From the NCBI GenBank assembly GCA_016927865.1, contig JAFGLU010000048.1, forward strand, positions 1 through 43,124: a DNA stretch of 43,124 bases, read 5' to 3'. The notes beneath the pieces were generated by a model. That model was not told where the DNA came from, did no database searches, and saw only the letters and a program-made list of their open reading frames with translations. Positions 16,214-25,673 of this stretch are shown here, piece after piece. Made by a program: the position numbers and the translations under genes. How positions within the stretch are numbered: the stretch's first letter is position 1; every line of letters starts with the position of its first letter. This DNA is from Anaerolineaceae bacterium (GTDB lineage Bacteria; Chloroflexota; Anaerolineae; Anaerolineales; Anaerolineaceae).

Positions 16214-16765
16214 CACATCCTCCTTTGGATGAGCGCCGGATGAAATTGAATTGCCGGCACAAGCTTATGAACTCAGCATACTCGCCGGTTCTTATTGGCC
16301 ATTTCTATTCACTCTTATTCGGGGCTTAAGCGGCGCTTAAGATGTCACCTTTCTACCATTTTGCGGGGCTCAAGCCCCTGCTTTTCACAAAAACTCGATG
16401 GATTGAAGACTCGCAGCCCCACAGGTTTGTTTGCGAACTAAGGTAAGTGCTTTACCTCCCTGGTTAAAGACAAATGCGGCAATGGCAAAGTAGTTTTGTT
16501 GGAATTTTGGAGTAACTACTCAGCCAGAGGCGGAAGAAGCCTGAATTTGAGCAGTTAAATTTTGGATAAGGTTTTTCGCCCAACTGCCTGAACAGAAGCG
16601 ATTTTTTGTTATATACTGTAAAAGGTGTTTTGTACCCACTCAACCAGAGGTGGATGAGATCTGAATTTGAGGTTTTTACGGGTGCGAAGCACGTGTAAAA
16701 ACCTCAAACTCGGGAACTTTCCTCATCCTCTGCGCAGTTACGATATTTTTCTGGAGGTCAGTTCT
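16214..16765. other. Intergenic region with palindromic elements B and C
   Basis: This divergent spacer has no convincing gene. It contains CTTAAG twice (near 16325-16342), a small stem GGGGC-TCAA-GCCCC, element B (head at 16513-16535 followed by GCAGTT...AACTGC) and element C (16634-16738). A reading frame extending the flavin reductase gene back to 16667 merely runs through element C. Confidence 0.55.
16661..16711. repeat. Long palindrome C
   Basis: Inner arms around the GAA apex (GGTGC-GAA-GCACG) include TTTGAGGTTTTTAC, which is repeated as its complement. An outer pair, CAGAGG(TGG)ATGAG at 16645-16658 and CTCATCCTCTG at 16722-16732, lengthens the foldback to about 100 nt. Head similar to elements A and B. 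Confidence 0.7.
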
Positions 16766-17302
16766 ATGGCGCGCATTTCAATCCCTGTTGACCGGTTTGT
16801 CACGACCCCTTACTCCCTTTGGGAAGATCAGTGGTTGCTGCTAACCAGCGGCGATTTTTCAAGCGGCAAATTCAACGAGATGACCGTCTCGTGGGGGGCG
16901 CTGGGATCTATGTGGGGGCGGCCTTTTGCCCAGGTGGTGGTGCGCCCGCACCGTTACACCTTTGAATTCATGGAGCAATACCCAACCTTCACCTTGTGCG
17001 GTTTTCCGCCCGATTTTCGCCCCGATCTGCAATTGCTGGGCAGCCTTTCGGGCCGGGAAACTGACAAGTCCATCCAGGCTCATCTGACCCCCATCGCGGC
17101 ATCCAAGGTGGCGGCGCCGGTGTTTGCCGAGGCGGCCCTGACCATCGAGTGCAAGAAAATTTACTGGCAAGACTTCGATCCCACCCATTTCCTCGATCCC
17201 AACCTGGATAAGAATTATCCCCGTAAGGATTATCATCGCGTGTATTATGGAGAGATCGTTGCCGTCTTTGGAGAATCCACATATCTCCGCCCCAGTGCGT
17301 AA
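16766..17302 (+). CDS. Flavin reductase-like FMN-binding protein
   Basis: The 178-residue protein resembles the flavin reductase / FMN-binding split-barrel family. Features are PYSLWEDQWLLLTSGD, NEMTVSWGALGSMWGRP (the conserved T-x-SW substrate/flavin region), VVVRPHRYTFEFMEQ and a C-terminal YHRVYYGEIVAVF. Members bind FMN and transfer electrons between NAD(P)H and flavin or act as small FMN proteins; the exact reaction cannot be told. Start ATG 16766 follows GGAGGT with good spacing. It is the first gene of a run with the small acidic protein (12 nt downstream) and the nitroreductase-like gene, suggesting a shared redox role. Confidence 0.8.
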   Translation: MARISIPVDRFVTTPYSLWEDQWLLLTSGDFSSGKFNEMTVSWGALGSMWGRPFAQVVVRPHRYTFEFMEQYPTFTLCGFPPDFRPDLQLLGSLSGRETDKSIQAHLTPIAASKVAAPVFAEAALTIECKKIYWQDFDPTHFLDPNLDKNYPRKDYHRVYYGEIVAVFGESTYLRPSA

Positions 17303-17314
17303 CAGGAGGAGCGT

Positions 17315-17548
17315 ATGCCGATTTATTTGCTCGATGACAGTCTGAGTGTTGACGTCTACTTCGAGTGTGAGGACGAGACTTTCCCTGACTGCGTTTGCAT
17401 TGAGATCAATGAATCTTGCCCGCAGGATGAGAAGATCTTCCGCGCCGACGAGACCAATATTTACGTAACCCCTGCCGAGGCGCGCCGCCTGGCCGAAGCG
17501 TTGTTAGCCGCCGCTGAAAGCAGCGAAGAATCCAACGGCGACCAATGA
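17315..17548 (+). CDS. Small acidic Cys-containing protein
   Basis: This 77-residue protein is strongly acidic and has four Cys (C18, C26, C28, C35) clustered in the first half, followed by DETNIYVTPAEARRLAEALL, a helix-like segment, and an acidic tail. I do not recognise a family. The Cys cluster could bind a metal or form disulfides. AGGAGGAG precedes ATG 17315. It is tightly placed between two flavin-type genes (12 nt after one, 16 nt before the next), which supports it being translated as part of that unit. Confidence 0.7.
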   Translation: MPIYLLDDSLSVDVYFECEDETFPDCVCIEINESCPQDEKIFRADETNIYVTPAEARRLAEALLAAAESSEESNGDQ

Positions 17549-17564
17549 ACCTGGAGGTATTCCG

Positions 17565-18137
17565 ATGTCTGTTCGCGACCTGATTGTTCGTAATCGCAGC
17601 TACCGCCGTTTCGTAGAGAGCGAGCTGGTCAGCCTGGATACTTTGCGCGAGTTGGTGGATCTGGCCCGGCTCACGCCATCGGCGGCTAATCGCCAACCAT
17701 TGCGATACATTCTATCGGCTGACCCCAAAATCAACGCCCAAATCTTTCCTACCCTTTCTTGGGCGGGATACTTGAAAGATTGGCCCGGTCCCGAGGAAGG
17801 AGAGCGTCCAGCAGCCTATATTGTCATCCTCAACGACACCGCTGTTAGCAAAACGGTTGGCTGCGACCACGGCATCGTGGCGCAAACCATCCTGTTGGGC
17901 GCCGTGGAGAAAGGCCTGGGTGGTTGCATCCTCGGTTCGGTCAAGCGTGATGAACTGCGCGGTATCTTGCAGATCGAGCCGCGTTACGATATCCTGCTGG
18001 TTCTGGCGCTGGGAAAGCCTGCCGAAGCAGTGACCATCGACCCGCTCAACGCTGAAGGAGATATTCGTTACTGGCGCGATGAGCAGGACGGTCACCACGT
18101 TCCCAAGCGTGCCCTGGATGATTTAATACTGGGCTAA
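17565..18137 (+). CDS. Nitroreductase family protein
   Basis: The 190-residue protein begins with DLIVRNRSYRRF, the FMN-phosphate-binding Arg cluster of nitroreductases, followed by LVDLARLTPSAANRQPLRY, the second conserved block with Asn-Arg-Gln-Pro. Later GAVEKGLGGCILGSVKRDELR matches the C-terminal FMN-binding region. Such FMN oxidoreductases use NAD(P)H to reduce nitro compounds, quinones or flavins. GGAGGT lies just before ATG 17565. It is part of the run starting with the flavin reductase-like gene, 24 nt upstream of the ComEC-like gene. Confidence 0.85.
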   Translation: MSVRDLIVRNRSYRRFVESELVSLDTLRELVDLARLTPSAANRQPLRYILSADPKINAQIFPTLSWAGYLKDWPGPEEGERPAAYIVILNDTAVSKTVGCDHGIVAQTILLGAVEKGLGGCILGSVKRDELRGILQIEPRYDILLVLALGKPAEAVTIDPLNAEGDIRYWRDEQDGHHVPKRALDDLILG

Positions 18138-18161
18138 GCCGTGGAGATGAGGGGGTAGGCC

Positions 18162-20318
18162 TTGCCTTTCGTGTGGCTCACGCCGGCCTTCTTGGGCGGA
18201 ATTTTGCTCGCCTCGGCCTGGCGCGGGCACTGGGGGGTGTGGCTGGTCATTCTCTTGCTGCCTATCGCAGCACAAATTGCGTTAGTTCGGCTGCCCTGGA
18301 ATTGGACGGCTTTTCTCACTCGCCGCCACCCGGCCATGAAATTTCCCCCCCTGCTGCTGATCGCCGCGCTGGGAGCGGGTGGGCTGCGTTATATCCTGGC
18401 ACAACCGGGAGACAGCTCTGCCAACCTGATCTGGCACAATGACCGGGACAGAGTCCGGCTGACGGCTGTGGTCACGGCGCCGCCCGACCGCCGCGAGAAG
18501 GTCACCCTCCTATACTTGCAAGCCGAGACCATTGCCCCCGCTGACAACGTGGAAGCTGCCCAGGCGGTGCGGGGACGCTTGGTGGTCATGCTGCCGCGTG
18601 GCGCAGAGTGGCAGTATGGCGACCGGCTGATGCTGATCGGTGTTCCGATTACGCCCATGCAAAACGAGGACTTCTCTTACCGTGACTACCTGGCTCACCG
18701 CGGTATCTACACCAGCATAACCTATCCCTATGTGCAGTTGCTGGAGCGGCAGGCGGGTCGTAAGCCGTTGTTCTGGCTGTATCGCTTGCGTGATCGGGCC
18801 GCCGGGGTCATTGCCAGGTTGTATCCCGTGCCCGAAGCTCCCTTATTAACCGGTATCCTGCTGGGGGATGACTCGGGGCTGCCCGAGGCCGTTGAGGCTG
18901 CATTCAGAAGCAGCGGCACCTCCCACATCATTGCCATTTCCGGTTTCAACATGGCTGTTCTGGCCGGGTTATTCTCTACGCTTTTTGGTCGTTTGCTGCG
19001 GCGCAATTGGGCAACGTTGGGCGCCATCGGGACCCTGGCGCTGTACACCCTGCTGGTGGGAGCCAACCCGGCAGTCGTCCGGGCATTGATCATGAGCAGC
19101 CTGGCCCTGGTGGCAGTGCAGATTGGCCGCCCAGCCGGAGGCTTGAACTCGCTTCTGCTGGCAGCGGAGGCCATGTGCCTGGGCAACCCGGGGCTGCTGT
19201 GGGATATCAGCTTCCAATTGTCATGCGCCGCCACGCTGGGCCTGATCCTGTATGCCGGGCCGCTGCAAGGCGCCGCGACTCGTTTGCTGGAGCGCAAACT
19301 GGCCCCCGAGCGCGCGCAAAAAATCGCCGGGCCGCTGGGCGAGTTTGTGCTGTTCACCCTGGCCGCCCAGGCCACTACCCTGCCGATCATCGCCTTTCAC
19401 TTTCAACGATTATCCCTGGGCACATTTCTAGCCAACCCGCTCATCCTGCCACCTCAACCGTTGGTGATGGTGCTAGGCGGACTCTCGGTGATTGGCGGGC
19501 TGATCTGGCTGCCCTTGGGGCAGGTTCTGAGTTGGGCGGCCTGGCCTTTTCTGGCTTACAGCGTGCGCATTGCCGAGATCTTCGGCGGGCAGCCTGGCAG
19601 CGAGTTGATTCTTGACCCCATCCACCCGCTGTTGCTTGCGCTGTACTACGCCCTGCTGTTGGGGCTCACCTTTGCCCGTGGTTGGTTGGTAAAAGTGAAA
19701 GAGCGCATTCAACCGGTTGCGGTGATCGTGGTGGTAGGCGCGCTGGCGCTGTTTGCCTGGCGAGCCGCGCTTGCCGGGGCGGATGGACGCCTGCACCTTT
19801 ATTTGTTCAATACGGACGGGCAGACAGCCCTCCTGGTGCGCGGGCCGGAGGGCCTCACTTTGCTGGTGGGCGGGGCGGCCAGCGAGAAAGCGCTGAGCGA
19901 TGCGCTGGCGCGCAGGCTGCCGCCCGGCGTGCGCTGGCTGGATGGCTGGTTATACCCCGGGCCGGACACCAGCCTGGGGGCACTGGAAGGCTTATTCAAG
20001 CACTACTCGCCGCGCGCCGTGTACCGCTGCGCCACGATGCCCAATAGCGCCACGGCAGAGGAATTGGAATCCAGCTTACGGGATGTTCCCAATGAGCGAG
20101 TGTACGCTGGCCAAACCTTGAGGATGGGAGAAGTAGTTACAGAAATTGTAGCCTCTGCCGAAGGCTGTGACTTGTTGCTGCGTTACGGTAACTTTCAGGC
20201 CCTGTTACATGGTTCTGGGCTGCGCCTGCCCGGCGGCGAGGTGTTGGAGGCGGCGGAGGGGCATTGGCTGCACCTGACCACCGATGGGCAGCGGCTGTGG
20301 ATCGAGGAAGGGCGTTAG
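18162..20318 (+). CDS. comEC: ComEC/Rec2-like membrane protein with degenerate C-terminal domain
   Basis: The 718-residue protein has the ComEC layout. It starts with two hydrophobic helices and an OB-like segment ([15 protein letters not shown], about residues 96-115). The competence domain follows with [22 protein letters not shown] and [16 protein letters not shown] (about 227-270), then many transmembrane helices up to about residue 535. ComEC forms the channel for single-stranded DNA uptake. The C-terminal domain has the position of a metallo-beta-lactamase but not its ligands. Where ComEC has DVGQGD it reads LFNTDGQTA, and where an HxHxDH motif should be it reads [11 protein letters not shown]. 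So this domain is probably catalytically dead. Start is TTG 18162 after AGGGGG; GTG 18171 is possible. No comEA/comF is nearby. Confidence 0.8.
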   Translation: MPFVWLTPAFLGGILLASAWRGHWGVWLVILLLPIAAQIALVRLPWNWTAFLTRRHPAMKFPPLLLIAALGAGGLRYILAQPGDSSANLIWHNDRDRVRLTAVVTAPPDRREKVTLLYLQAETIAPADNVEAAQAVRGRLVVMLPRGAEWQYGDRLMLIGVPITPMQNEDFSYRDYLAHRGIYTSITYPYVQLLERQAGRKPLFWLYRLRDRAAGVIARLYPVPEAPLLTGILLGDDSGLPEAVEAAFRSSGTSHIIAISGFNMAVLAGLFSTLFGRLLRRNWATLGAIGTLALYTLLVGANPAVVRALIMSSLALVAVQIGRPAGGLNSLLLAAEAMCLGNPGLLWDISFQLSCAATLGLILYAGPLQGAATRLLERKLAPERAQKIAGPLGEFVLFTLAAQATTLPIIAFHFQRLSLGTFLANPLILPPQPLVMVLGGLSVIGGLIWLPLGQVLSWAAWPFLAYSVRIAEIFGGQPGSELILDPIHPLLLALYYALLLGLTFARGWLVKVKERIQPVAVIVVVGALALFAWRAALAGADGRLHLYLFNTDGQTALLVRGPEGLTLLVGGAASEKALSDALARRLPPGVRWLDGWLYPGPDTSLGALEGLFKHYSPRAVYRCATMPNSATAEELESSLRDVPNERVYAGQTLRMGEVVTEIVASAEGCDLLLRYGNFQALLHGSGLRLPGGEVLEAAEGHWLHLTTDGQRLWIEEGR

Positions 20319-20327
20319 GGGCACTTA

Positions 20328-20336
20328 TGGTATACT
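20328..20336 (+). promoter_or_regulatory. Extended -10 promoter for the family 2 glycosyltransferase
   Basis: TGG-TATACT (20328-20336) is an extended -10 element 31 nt before the ATG at 20368; it would start the glycan locus independently of the ComEC-like gene. Confidence 0.45.
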
Positions 20337-20367
20337 TTCATCCGACGAACCCCTTGCCAGGAAATCC

Positions 20368-21336
20368 ATGAAGCTCATTATTCAGATCCCCTGCTATAAC
20401 GAAGCCGATATTCTCCCTCACACGCTCGGCACAATGCCCCGCGAATTGGAAGGATTCGACCAGGTGGAAATCCTGGTAATTAACGACGGCAGCCGGGATA
20501 ACACTGCAGAGGTGGCCCGAGCCGCCGGCGCAGATCATGTGCTGTCGCTGCCCAACCACCTGGGTCTAGCGCGAGCTTTCTCGGCGGGGCTGGATGTCAG
20601 CCTGCGCCTGGGAGCCGATGTCATCGTCAACACCGATGCCGATGACCAGTATTTCGCCGGAGATATCGCCACCATCGTGGCGCCCATCCTCAAGGGCGAG
20701 GCGCAAATCGTGGTGGGTGATCGGGGCGTGGCCAACCTGGAACATTTTGCGCCCATCAAGCGAGTCTTGCAGGTGTGGGGCAGCAAGGTAGTATCCAAGG
20801 CAGCGGGTATCTCGGTGCCCGACGCGACCAGCGGATTCCGAGCTATCACCCGCGAGGCAGCCTTGCGCACGTTGGTGCTCAGCGAGTATTCTTATACGCT
20901 CGAAACCCTCATCCAGGCAGGGAACACGCACGTTTCGGTTAAGTCGGTGCCCATCCGCACCAACCCGCCCACGCGCCCCTCGCGCCTCATCCGCACGGTG
21001 ACCAATTACCTCAAGAACTCCTCGGTGACCATCGTGCGCTCTTACGCCATGTACCGCCCGCTGCGGGTGTTCAGTCTGGTAGGTGGTTTAATCCTGCTGG
21101 CGGGCGTGGCGCTGGGCGTGCGCTTTGTGATCACGCGCTACATCCTGGGAAATGAAGTCAACCAGGTGCAGTCGTTGATCCTGGCGGCGATTCTCACCAT
21201 CGTGGGCTTCCAGACGCTGATGATCGGCCTGGTGGCAGATTTGATCGCGTTCAATCGGAAGATTCTGGAAGAGGTGCTGTATCGGCAGAGGAGGGGGGAG
21301 ACTCCGACTGGATCTGGCAAAGAAAATCTAGAATAA
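20368..21336 (+). CDS. Family 2 glycosyltransferase, dolichol-phosphate mannosyltransferase type
   Basis: This 322-residue GT-A enzyme has the nucleotide-sugar part [26 protein letters not shown] and [13 protein letters not shown], in which Asp residues bind the metal and sugar nucleotide. The C-terminus has two transmembrane helices ([18 protein letters not shown] and [21 protein letters not shown]). This matches transferases that load a sugar from a nucleotide donor onto a polyprenyl phosphate in the membrane. I chose ATG 20368 over an earlier in-frame ATG because the latter overlaps the ComEC-like gene. The next gene starts 7 nt after its stop and encodes a GT-C-like enzyme that could use the polyprenyl sugar made here. 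Confidence 0.88.
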   Translation: MKLIIQIPCYNEADILPHTLGTMPRELEGFDQVEILVINDGSRDNTAEVARAAGADHVLSLPNHLGLARAFSAGLDVSLRLGADVIVNTDADDQYFAGDIATIVAPILKGEAQIVVGDRGVANLEHFAPIKRVLQVWGSKVVSKAAGISVPDATSGFRAITREAALRTLVLSEYSYTLETLIQAGNTHVSVKSVPIRTNPPTRPSRLIRTVTNYLKNSSVTIVRSYAMYRPLRVFSLVGGLILLAGVALGVRFVITRYILGNEVNQVQSLILAAILTIVGFQTLMIGLVADLIAFNRKILEEVLYRQRRGETPTGSGKENLE

Positions 21337-21343
21337 TCGTGAT

Positions 21344-23770
21344 ATGAAACCTAGACTCCGGAGAGTGCTCGCATTCGCCTTGTTGGTCAGCCTGATCTTA
21401 TCGGGTTGTGGATCGTTTACCAATGCCGAGCAGTTAGATTATTCCGAAACAATCTATGCGGATGGCACTTATCCCGTTGGTCAAACTTTCTACGCCAGTT
21501 TCAACGGCTTGACAGGGATCGATGTGTATCTGGAACCTCCCAACGATCTGCAAAGTGAAGTGACATTACATGTGCGCCAAACCCCACATGACACCACCGA
21601 CCTTGCATCTGCAAGGCTGCCTGCTGACCGACTCAACGGTCCAGGGTATTACAGATTCTCCTTCCCAGCGATCAAGCAATCTACACTCAAGGGGTACTAC
21701 TTTTTCATCGCCGTTGCTGATCCAGATACGATTGTTGTCAAAGCCGGGCCTGGAGCGGGCTACGTGGATGGTTCGGCCTATCGCGACCACGAGCCCATTG
21801 ACCAGCAGGTTGCCTTTCGACTGGCTTACGACATTCCTCAGGCTATAGGCGGCCTGCTCCTAGAGGGTCTCCGCTGGATCTATTTCTTGCTGGTTATGAT
21901 CTTCCTCTATGTTTTACCCGGTTGGGTTATGCTTCCATTAGCTCTGCCTTCGGTCAAGTCTACGGTTTGGTTCAGCCGGGTGGCCTTGTCTGCCGGGGTG
22001 AGCCTGGCTGTTTACCCCATCCTGTTTTTGTTCACCCACATTATTGGAATTCGAGCAGGAGCGTTTTATGCATGGGTCCCTGGTGGGGCTGCGCTTGTCT
22101 ATCTCCTTTACCCATTATGGACTCGGCGCAAGACTCTCTTGCCGCTGAAAATTCGGCTGCCCAAACTAACCGCTGAAGGCATCGCCTTATTTTTTGTGGT
22201 GAGTTTGATCATCTTTTCAAGATTTTGGGTGATTCGGACAGTTAACGCTCCGTTTTGGGGAGACTCCTACCAGCACACGATGATCACGCAACTGCTCATT
22301 GATCATAAGGGGCTGTTCTCTTCCTGGCTGCCCTATGCGGACCTGCATTCCTTCACCTATCACTTCGGGTTCCATGCTGCTACGGTCGTCTTTCACTGGG
22401 TGACCAACCTGGGCGCAATTCAGTCCACGTTATGGGTCGGGCAGATACTCAATATCCTGGCTGTCCTGGTAGTGTACCCGATGGCCGTGCGCTTCACCGG
22501 GCAGTGCTGGGCAGGGGTCGTGGCGGTGCTGTTCGCGGGACTGCTATCCAATTACCCGATGTATTATGTGAATTGGGGTCGGTATACGCAGTTAGCCGGG
22601 CAGGTAATCCTGCCGGTTGCGATCGTGATGATTTTCGAAGCGTTTGAGCGCGAGAAAGCGGATTACCGACTGGCGATCGGAACCGGAATTGTGCTGGCAG
22701 GATTGGGTTTGACACATTATCGGATTTTGATTTTGGTAGCGTTGCTATTACTGGCAAGGGGAATTTTCTTGATTGGAACGACCCCAAAATATAAGTTCCT
22801 CTTTAGAAACATGGTCGTCATGGGCGCTTCAGCGGGAATAGTCTTTCTCCCCTGGTTCATCAATGTTTATGGCGGGGTACTGTTAAATCGCACCATATCT
22901 ATCTGGACCAGCGGGGCAACCGCTACTACAGGACAAGGCGCAGCTGTTCCTGTAGATGCCGTTGGGTTAGAGAGTTACTATCCTTTGTCCTTGTGGTTAG
23001 CAGCGATACTGATTTGCCTGGTTGTTTTCTGGAAACGAGAGCGTGAGCTTAGTAGCTTCATCTTGTGGTTTTTCTTTTCATTAGTGCTGGTAAACAACCA
23101 CTGGCTGGGGCTATCTATCTATGAGAACATTGGCAATTTTACAATATTAATCATGGCTTACCTGTGGATCGGGGTTGTGTTTGGGGCAGGGATAGTCTGG
23201 TTGATGCAGGTGGTGAAGTTGGATCACGCGCGTTGGGCTGGGGTCGCGCTTATCCTGCCGGTTTTCTTGGTCGCGACGCTAGGATTTAAGGATCGAATCA
23301 CGGTTTTGGATCCGATCAAACACTCTCTCCTGACCCGACCTGATGAAAAAGCGATGGCGTGGATTGATCAAAATTTGCCAGAGGATGCGATCTTTCTGGT
23401 GAATTCCTTCCTGGCATTTCGCGGCTCTTCAGCAGTCGGGAGTGATGGCGGTTGGTGGTTGCCAGTAGCAGGCCATCGAAGTACTACTCTGCCGCCGCTG
23501 CTATATGATATCGAAGAAGGTCCCAGGCCAGACTACAAAGCCTGGGTGAATCTATTAACAGCGGCGATAGAGGGTAGCGGGGTCACGTCACCAGAAGTCC
23601 AGCAAATGTTAAAGGAGCGCGGTGTAACTCACGTCTACATTGGCCAGCAACAAGGTAGGGTGAATAATTCGGGCACAGTGCTAGATCCATTGAAATTGGC
23701 TGAGGACACATTTTTCAGGATTGTCTACCATCATGATCACGTTTGGGTCTTTGAAATTCTCCAGAAATAA
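21344..23770 (+). CDS. Large polytopic membrane protein, GT-C glycosyltransferase-like
   Basis: The 808-residue protein begins with a lipoprotein-type signal (LAFALLVSLILSGCGS, Cys about residue 22). A beta-rich extracytoplasmic segment follows (about residues 30-165), then many transmembrane helices. The segment after VNAPFWGDSYQHTMITQLLIDHKG and YADLHSFTYHFGFH resembles the Asp/His-rich first external loop of GT-C enzymes that use polyprenyl-phosphate sugars. A soluble C-terminal part (from about residue 660, with DQNLPEDAIFLVN) ends the protein. The exact family and acceptor are not known. The coupling to the polyprenyl-type transferase immediately upstream (7 nt gap) supports a shared glycan pathway. 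Confidence 0.7.
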   Translation: MKPRLRRVLAFALLVSLILSGCGSFTNAEQLDYSETIYADGTYPVGQTFYASFNGLTGIDVYLEPPNDLQSEVTLHVRQTPHDTTDLASARLPADRLNGPGYYRFSFPAIKQSTLKGYYFFIAVADPDTIVVKAGPGAGYVDGSAYRDHEPIDQQVAFRLAYDIPQAIGGLLLEGLRWIYFLLVMIFLYVLPGWVMLPLALPSVKSTVWFSRVALSAGVSLAVYPILFLFTHIIGIRAGAFYAWVPGGAALVYLLYPLWTRRKTLLPLKIRLPKLTAEGIALFFVVSLIIFSRFWVIRTVNAPFWGDSYQHTMITQLLIDHKGLFSSWLPYADLHSFTYHFGFHAATVVFHWVTNLGAIQSTLWVGQILNILAVLVVYPMAVRFTGQCWAGVVAVLFAGLLSNYPMYYVNWGRYTQLAGQVILPVAIVMIFEAFEREKADYRLAIGTGIVLAGLGLTHYRILILVALLLLARGIFLIGTTPKYKFLFRNMVVMGASAGIVFLPWFINVYGGVLLNRTISIWTSGATATTGQGAAVPVDAVGLESYYPLSLWLAAILICLVVFWKRERELSSFILWFFFSLVLVNNHWLGLSIYENIGNFTILIMAYLWIGVVFGAGIVWLMQVVKLDHARWAGVALILPVFLVATLGFKDRITVLDPIKHSLLTRPDEKAMAWIDQNLPEDAIFLVNSFLAFRGSSAVGSDGGWWLPVAGHRSTTLPPLLYDIEEGPRPDYKAWVNLLTAAIEGSGVTSPEVQQMLKERGVTHVYIGQQQGRVNNSGTVLDPLKLAEDTFFRIVYHHDHVWVFEILQK

Positions 23771-23817
23771 CCACTATATGAAGCCATTTAACCGTAAAGA
23801 TTCCTGTAGGTGAGAAA

Positions 23818-24564
23818 ATGATAAAAAAAGGATTGCTTTCACTTCTTAAGATGATCAACAAGATAAAGAGCCCCTATGTGGACAATGAGCACTTTGTTCC
23901 TAACTTGGGGATCGACTTAGAGCCCTATATTAAGTCTCGCAATGTTACAGCTGCTCATCATTTAATTCGTTACTATTGGGCACGAGAGGTCGTTAAGAGT
24001 CTTCCGGATGCTCATTTGGTTCTTGATATTGCCTGTGGCTCAGGATATGGAACCTACATTATGGCGCTAAGCTCGCCGACAAAATTTTTTCTGGGCGCAG
24101 ACTATGATAAGAAAGCTGTATCGCAAGCGAATATCAATTATTCGCTTTCTAACCTTTCGTATAAATTTGGGGATATATCACAGTGGACGAATACTATCGG
24201 AGAAAACAAATTCGATGTAATCATCTCTTTTGACACGCTTGAACATCTGCCCCACCGTGAAATAATGATGGAAAATATAATAAGGCATCTTTCAGTTGGT
24301 GGACTTCTTTTATTATCTACCCCATGCGGGTTGGATGAAAACAACCTCACACCAAACTGGCCTTCACATAAAATTGAATACTCATTATCCAGCCTGTATG
24401 ACTTTTTAAGAAGGTATTTTGAAATAATCGTCAGGCCCGATGGTAATAACTTTCCGTGTATGGATGTCCTTATCGAATTAGATAAAGAAGGCATTGTCTA
24501 TGATCACCGATTGAACCCTGTGATATGTAAACGCCCTATTAGCTTTGAGAACCCCTACGGATGA
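23818..24564 (+). CDS. Class I SAM-dependent methyltransferase
   Basis: This 248-residue enzyme has the SAM-binding motif I VLDIACGSGYGTYI (about residues 68-81), the acidic post-I region FLGADYDKKA, motif DVIISFDTLEHLP and post-motif GGLLLLSTPCG. It probably methylates a sugar or nucleotide-sugar intermediate in the glycan locus; the substrate is not evident. TAGGTGAG precedes ATG 23818. This is the first gene of the distinctly AT-rich part of the locus. Confidence 0.85.
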   Translation: MIKKGLLSLLKMINKIKSPYVDNEHFVPNLGIDLEPYIKSRNVTAAHHLIRYYWAREVVKSLPDAHLVLDIACGSGYGTYIMALSSPTKFFLGADYDKKAVSQANINYSLSNLSYKFGDISQWTNTIGENKFDVIISFDTLEHLPHREIMMENIIRHLSVGGLLLLSTPCGLDENNLTPNWPSHKIEYSLSSLYDFLRRYFEIIVRPDGNNFPCMDVLIELDKEGIVYDHRLNPVICKRPISFENPYG

Positions 24565-24580
24565 CGCGAAGAGAAAGAGC

Positions 24581-25672
24581 ATGGTTATAACCTTTATATT
24601 ATCTTCCCTCCGTCTTTCTGGAGGAGTTCGAGATATAGTTGAAATTGCAAATCGTTTGGCCAATGATCACCGCAAAATCGTTTTTGTGGTACCCGGAAAG
24701 ACGGTTGATGCTGATATCCAAAAAGAGCTATCCCCCACTATAGAGATTCGCGAAACCGCTCATTCTGGAGCAGGGAAACTTTCCTTAATCAATTTGGCAA
24801 GACTGTCGATAGAACTCGCCAGATTGGTTCCAAAATCTGACATCATAATTTCTACCCAATCACCGACGACTGTATCCACATTTATAGCCTCAATATTATT
24901 GAGACAAGGAACTCCAGTATGGTTTTATCAAGACTATGTTGAAATGTTCCTTGATCGACCGGTAATCTTTTGGCTTGCAAAGAATGCACTTCGCTGGCAT
25001 AAAAGTGCAATTGTGCTCTCTAAACACTCAAAAGAAGAATTGAAATCTCGTGTTCGCGGCAAACGTGTAGTGGTTTGTCGCGTAGGTCTTAGCCATGTCG
25101 AATTTCTGCATCCGTTAACTGCAGACGAGCGCAATGAAAATAAAGACCAAGCCAAAAGCATCCTATTCTTGGGTGATATGAGACCCCGAAAAGGATGGTA
25201 TGACTTTTGGGAAGCTATGGATTATGTGTATAAAGCAAAACCTGATGCTAAAGTGTGGTTCGTATCCAAGGATAGATGCGAAATCCCTTCATCGATTCCC
25301 TGCGTATTCATTTATCGCCCAGACAGAAAAGAGATAGCTCGCTTAATGGCAAGTTGTGACGTCTTCGTTTCCGCCTCGTGGTGGGAGTCGTTTGGTATTC
25401 CACCTTTAGAGGCCATGGCTTGTGGAGCCCCAGTTGCGATGACCGATTCGAGGGGCGGACGGGAATATGCTAAACATATGGTGAATTGTTTAATGGTTCC
25501 GGCGCAAGACCCTGTTGAGCTCGCCAAGGCAATTATTCGGATCTTGGAAGAGCCAGAACTAGAGGCAACATTAAGAAAAAATGGACCAATCACAGCCGCG
25601 GAATTTTCGTGGGAAAGAAGTTTTGCAATCTTCTTGGAGGAGATAAACCGGGTTCGGAAAGAGAGTTCATGA
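24581..25672 (+). CDS. GT4-type glycosyltransferase
   Basis: The 363-residue GT-B enzyme has a Gly-rich N-terminal acceptor domain (SSLRLSGGVRDIVEIANRL), the donor domain with LFLGDMRPRKGWYDFWEAM and the signature SWWESFGIPPLEAMACGAPV (an ExxxxxxxE motif binding the donor sugar nucleotide). It transfers a sugar from a nucleotide donor, typical of surface polysaccharide assembly. Start ATG 24581 follows GAGAAAGAG; an upstream TTG at 24545 would overlap the previous gene. Its stop is two bases from the stop of the opposing gene at 25674. Confidence 0.88.
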   Translation: MVITFILSSLRLSGGVRDIVEIANRLANDHRKIVFVVPGKTVDADIQKELSPTIEIRETAHSGAGKLSLINLARLSIELARLVPKSDIIISTQSPTTVSTFIASILLRQGTPVWFYQDYVEMFLDRPVIFWLAKNALRWHKSAIVLSKHSKEELKSRVRGKRVVVCRVGLSHVEFLHPLTADERNENKDQAKSILFLGDMRPRKGWYDFWEAMDYVYKAKPDAKVWFVSKDRCEIPSSIPCVFIYRPDRKEIARLMASCDVFVSASWWESFGIPPLEAMACGAPVAMTDSRGGREYAKHMVNCLMVPAQDPVELAKAIIRILEEPELEATLRKNGPITAAEFSWERSFAIFLEEINRVRKESS

Positions 25673-25673
25673 T

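Noticed and set aside
16667..16765. N-terminal extension of the flavin reductase-like gene
   Set aside because: It runs through palindromic element C; the ATG at 16766 has GGAGGT in the correct place.
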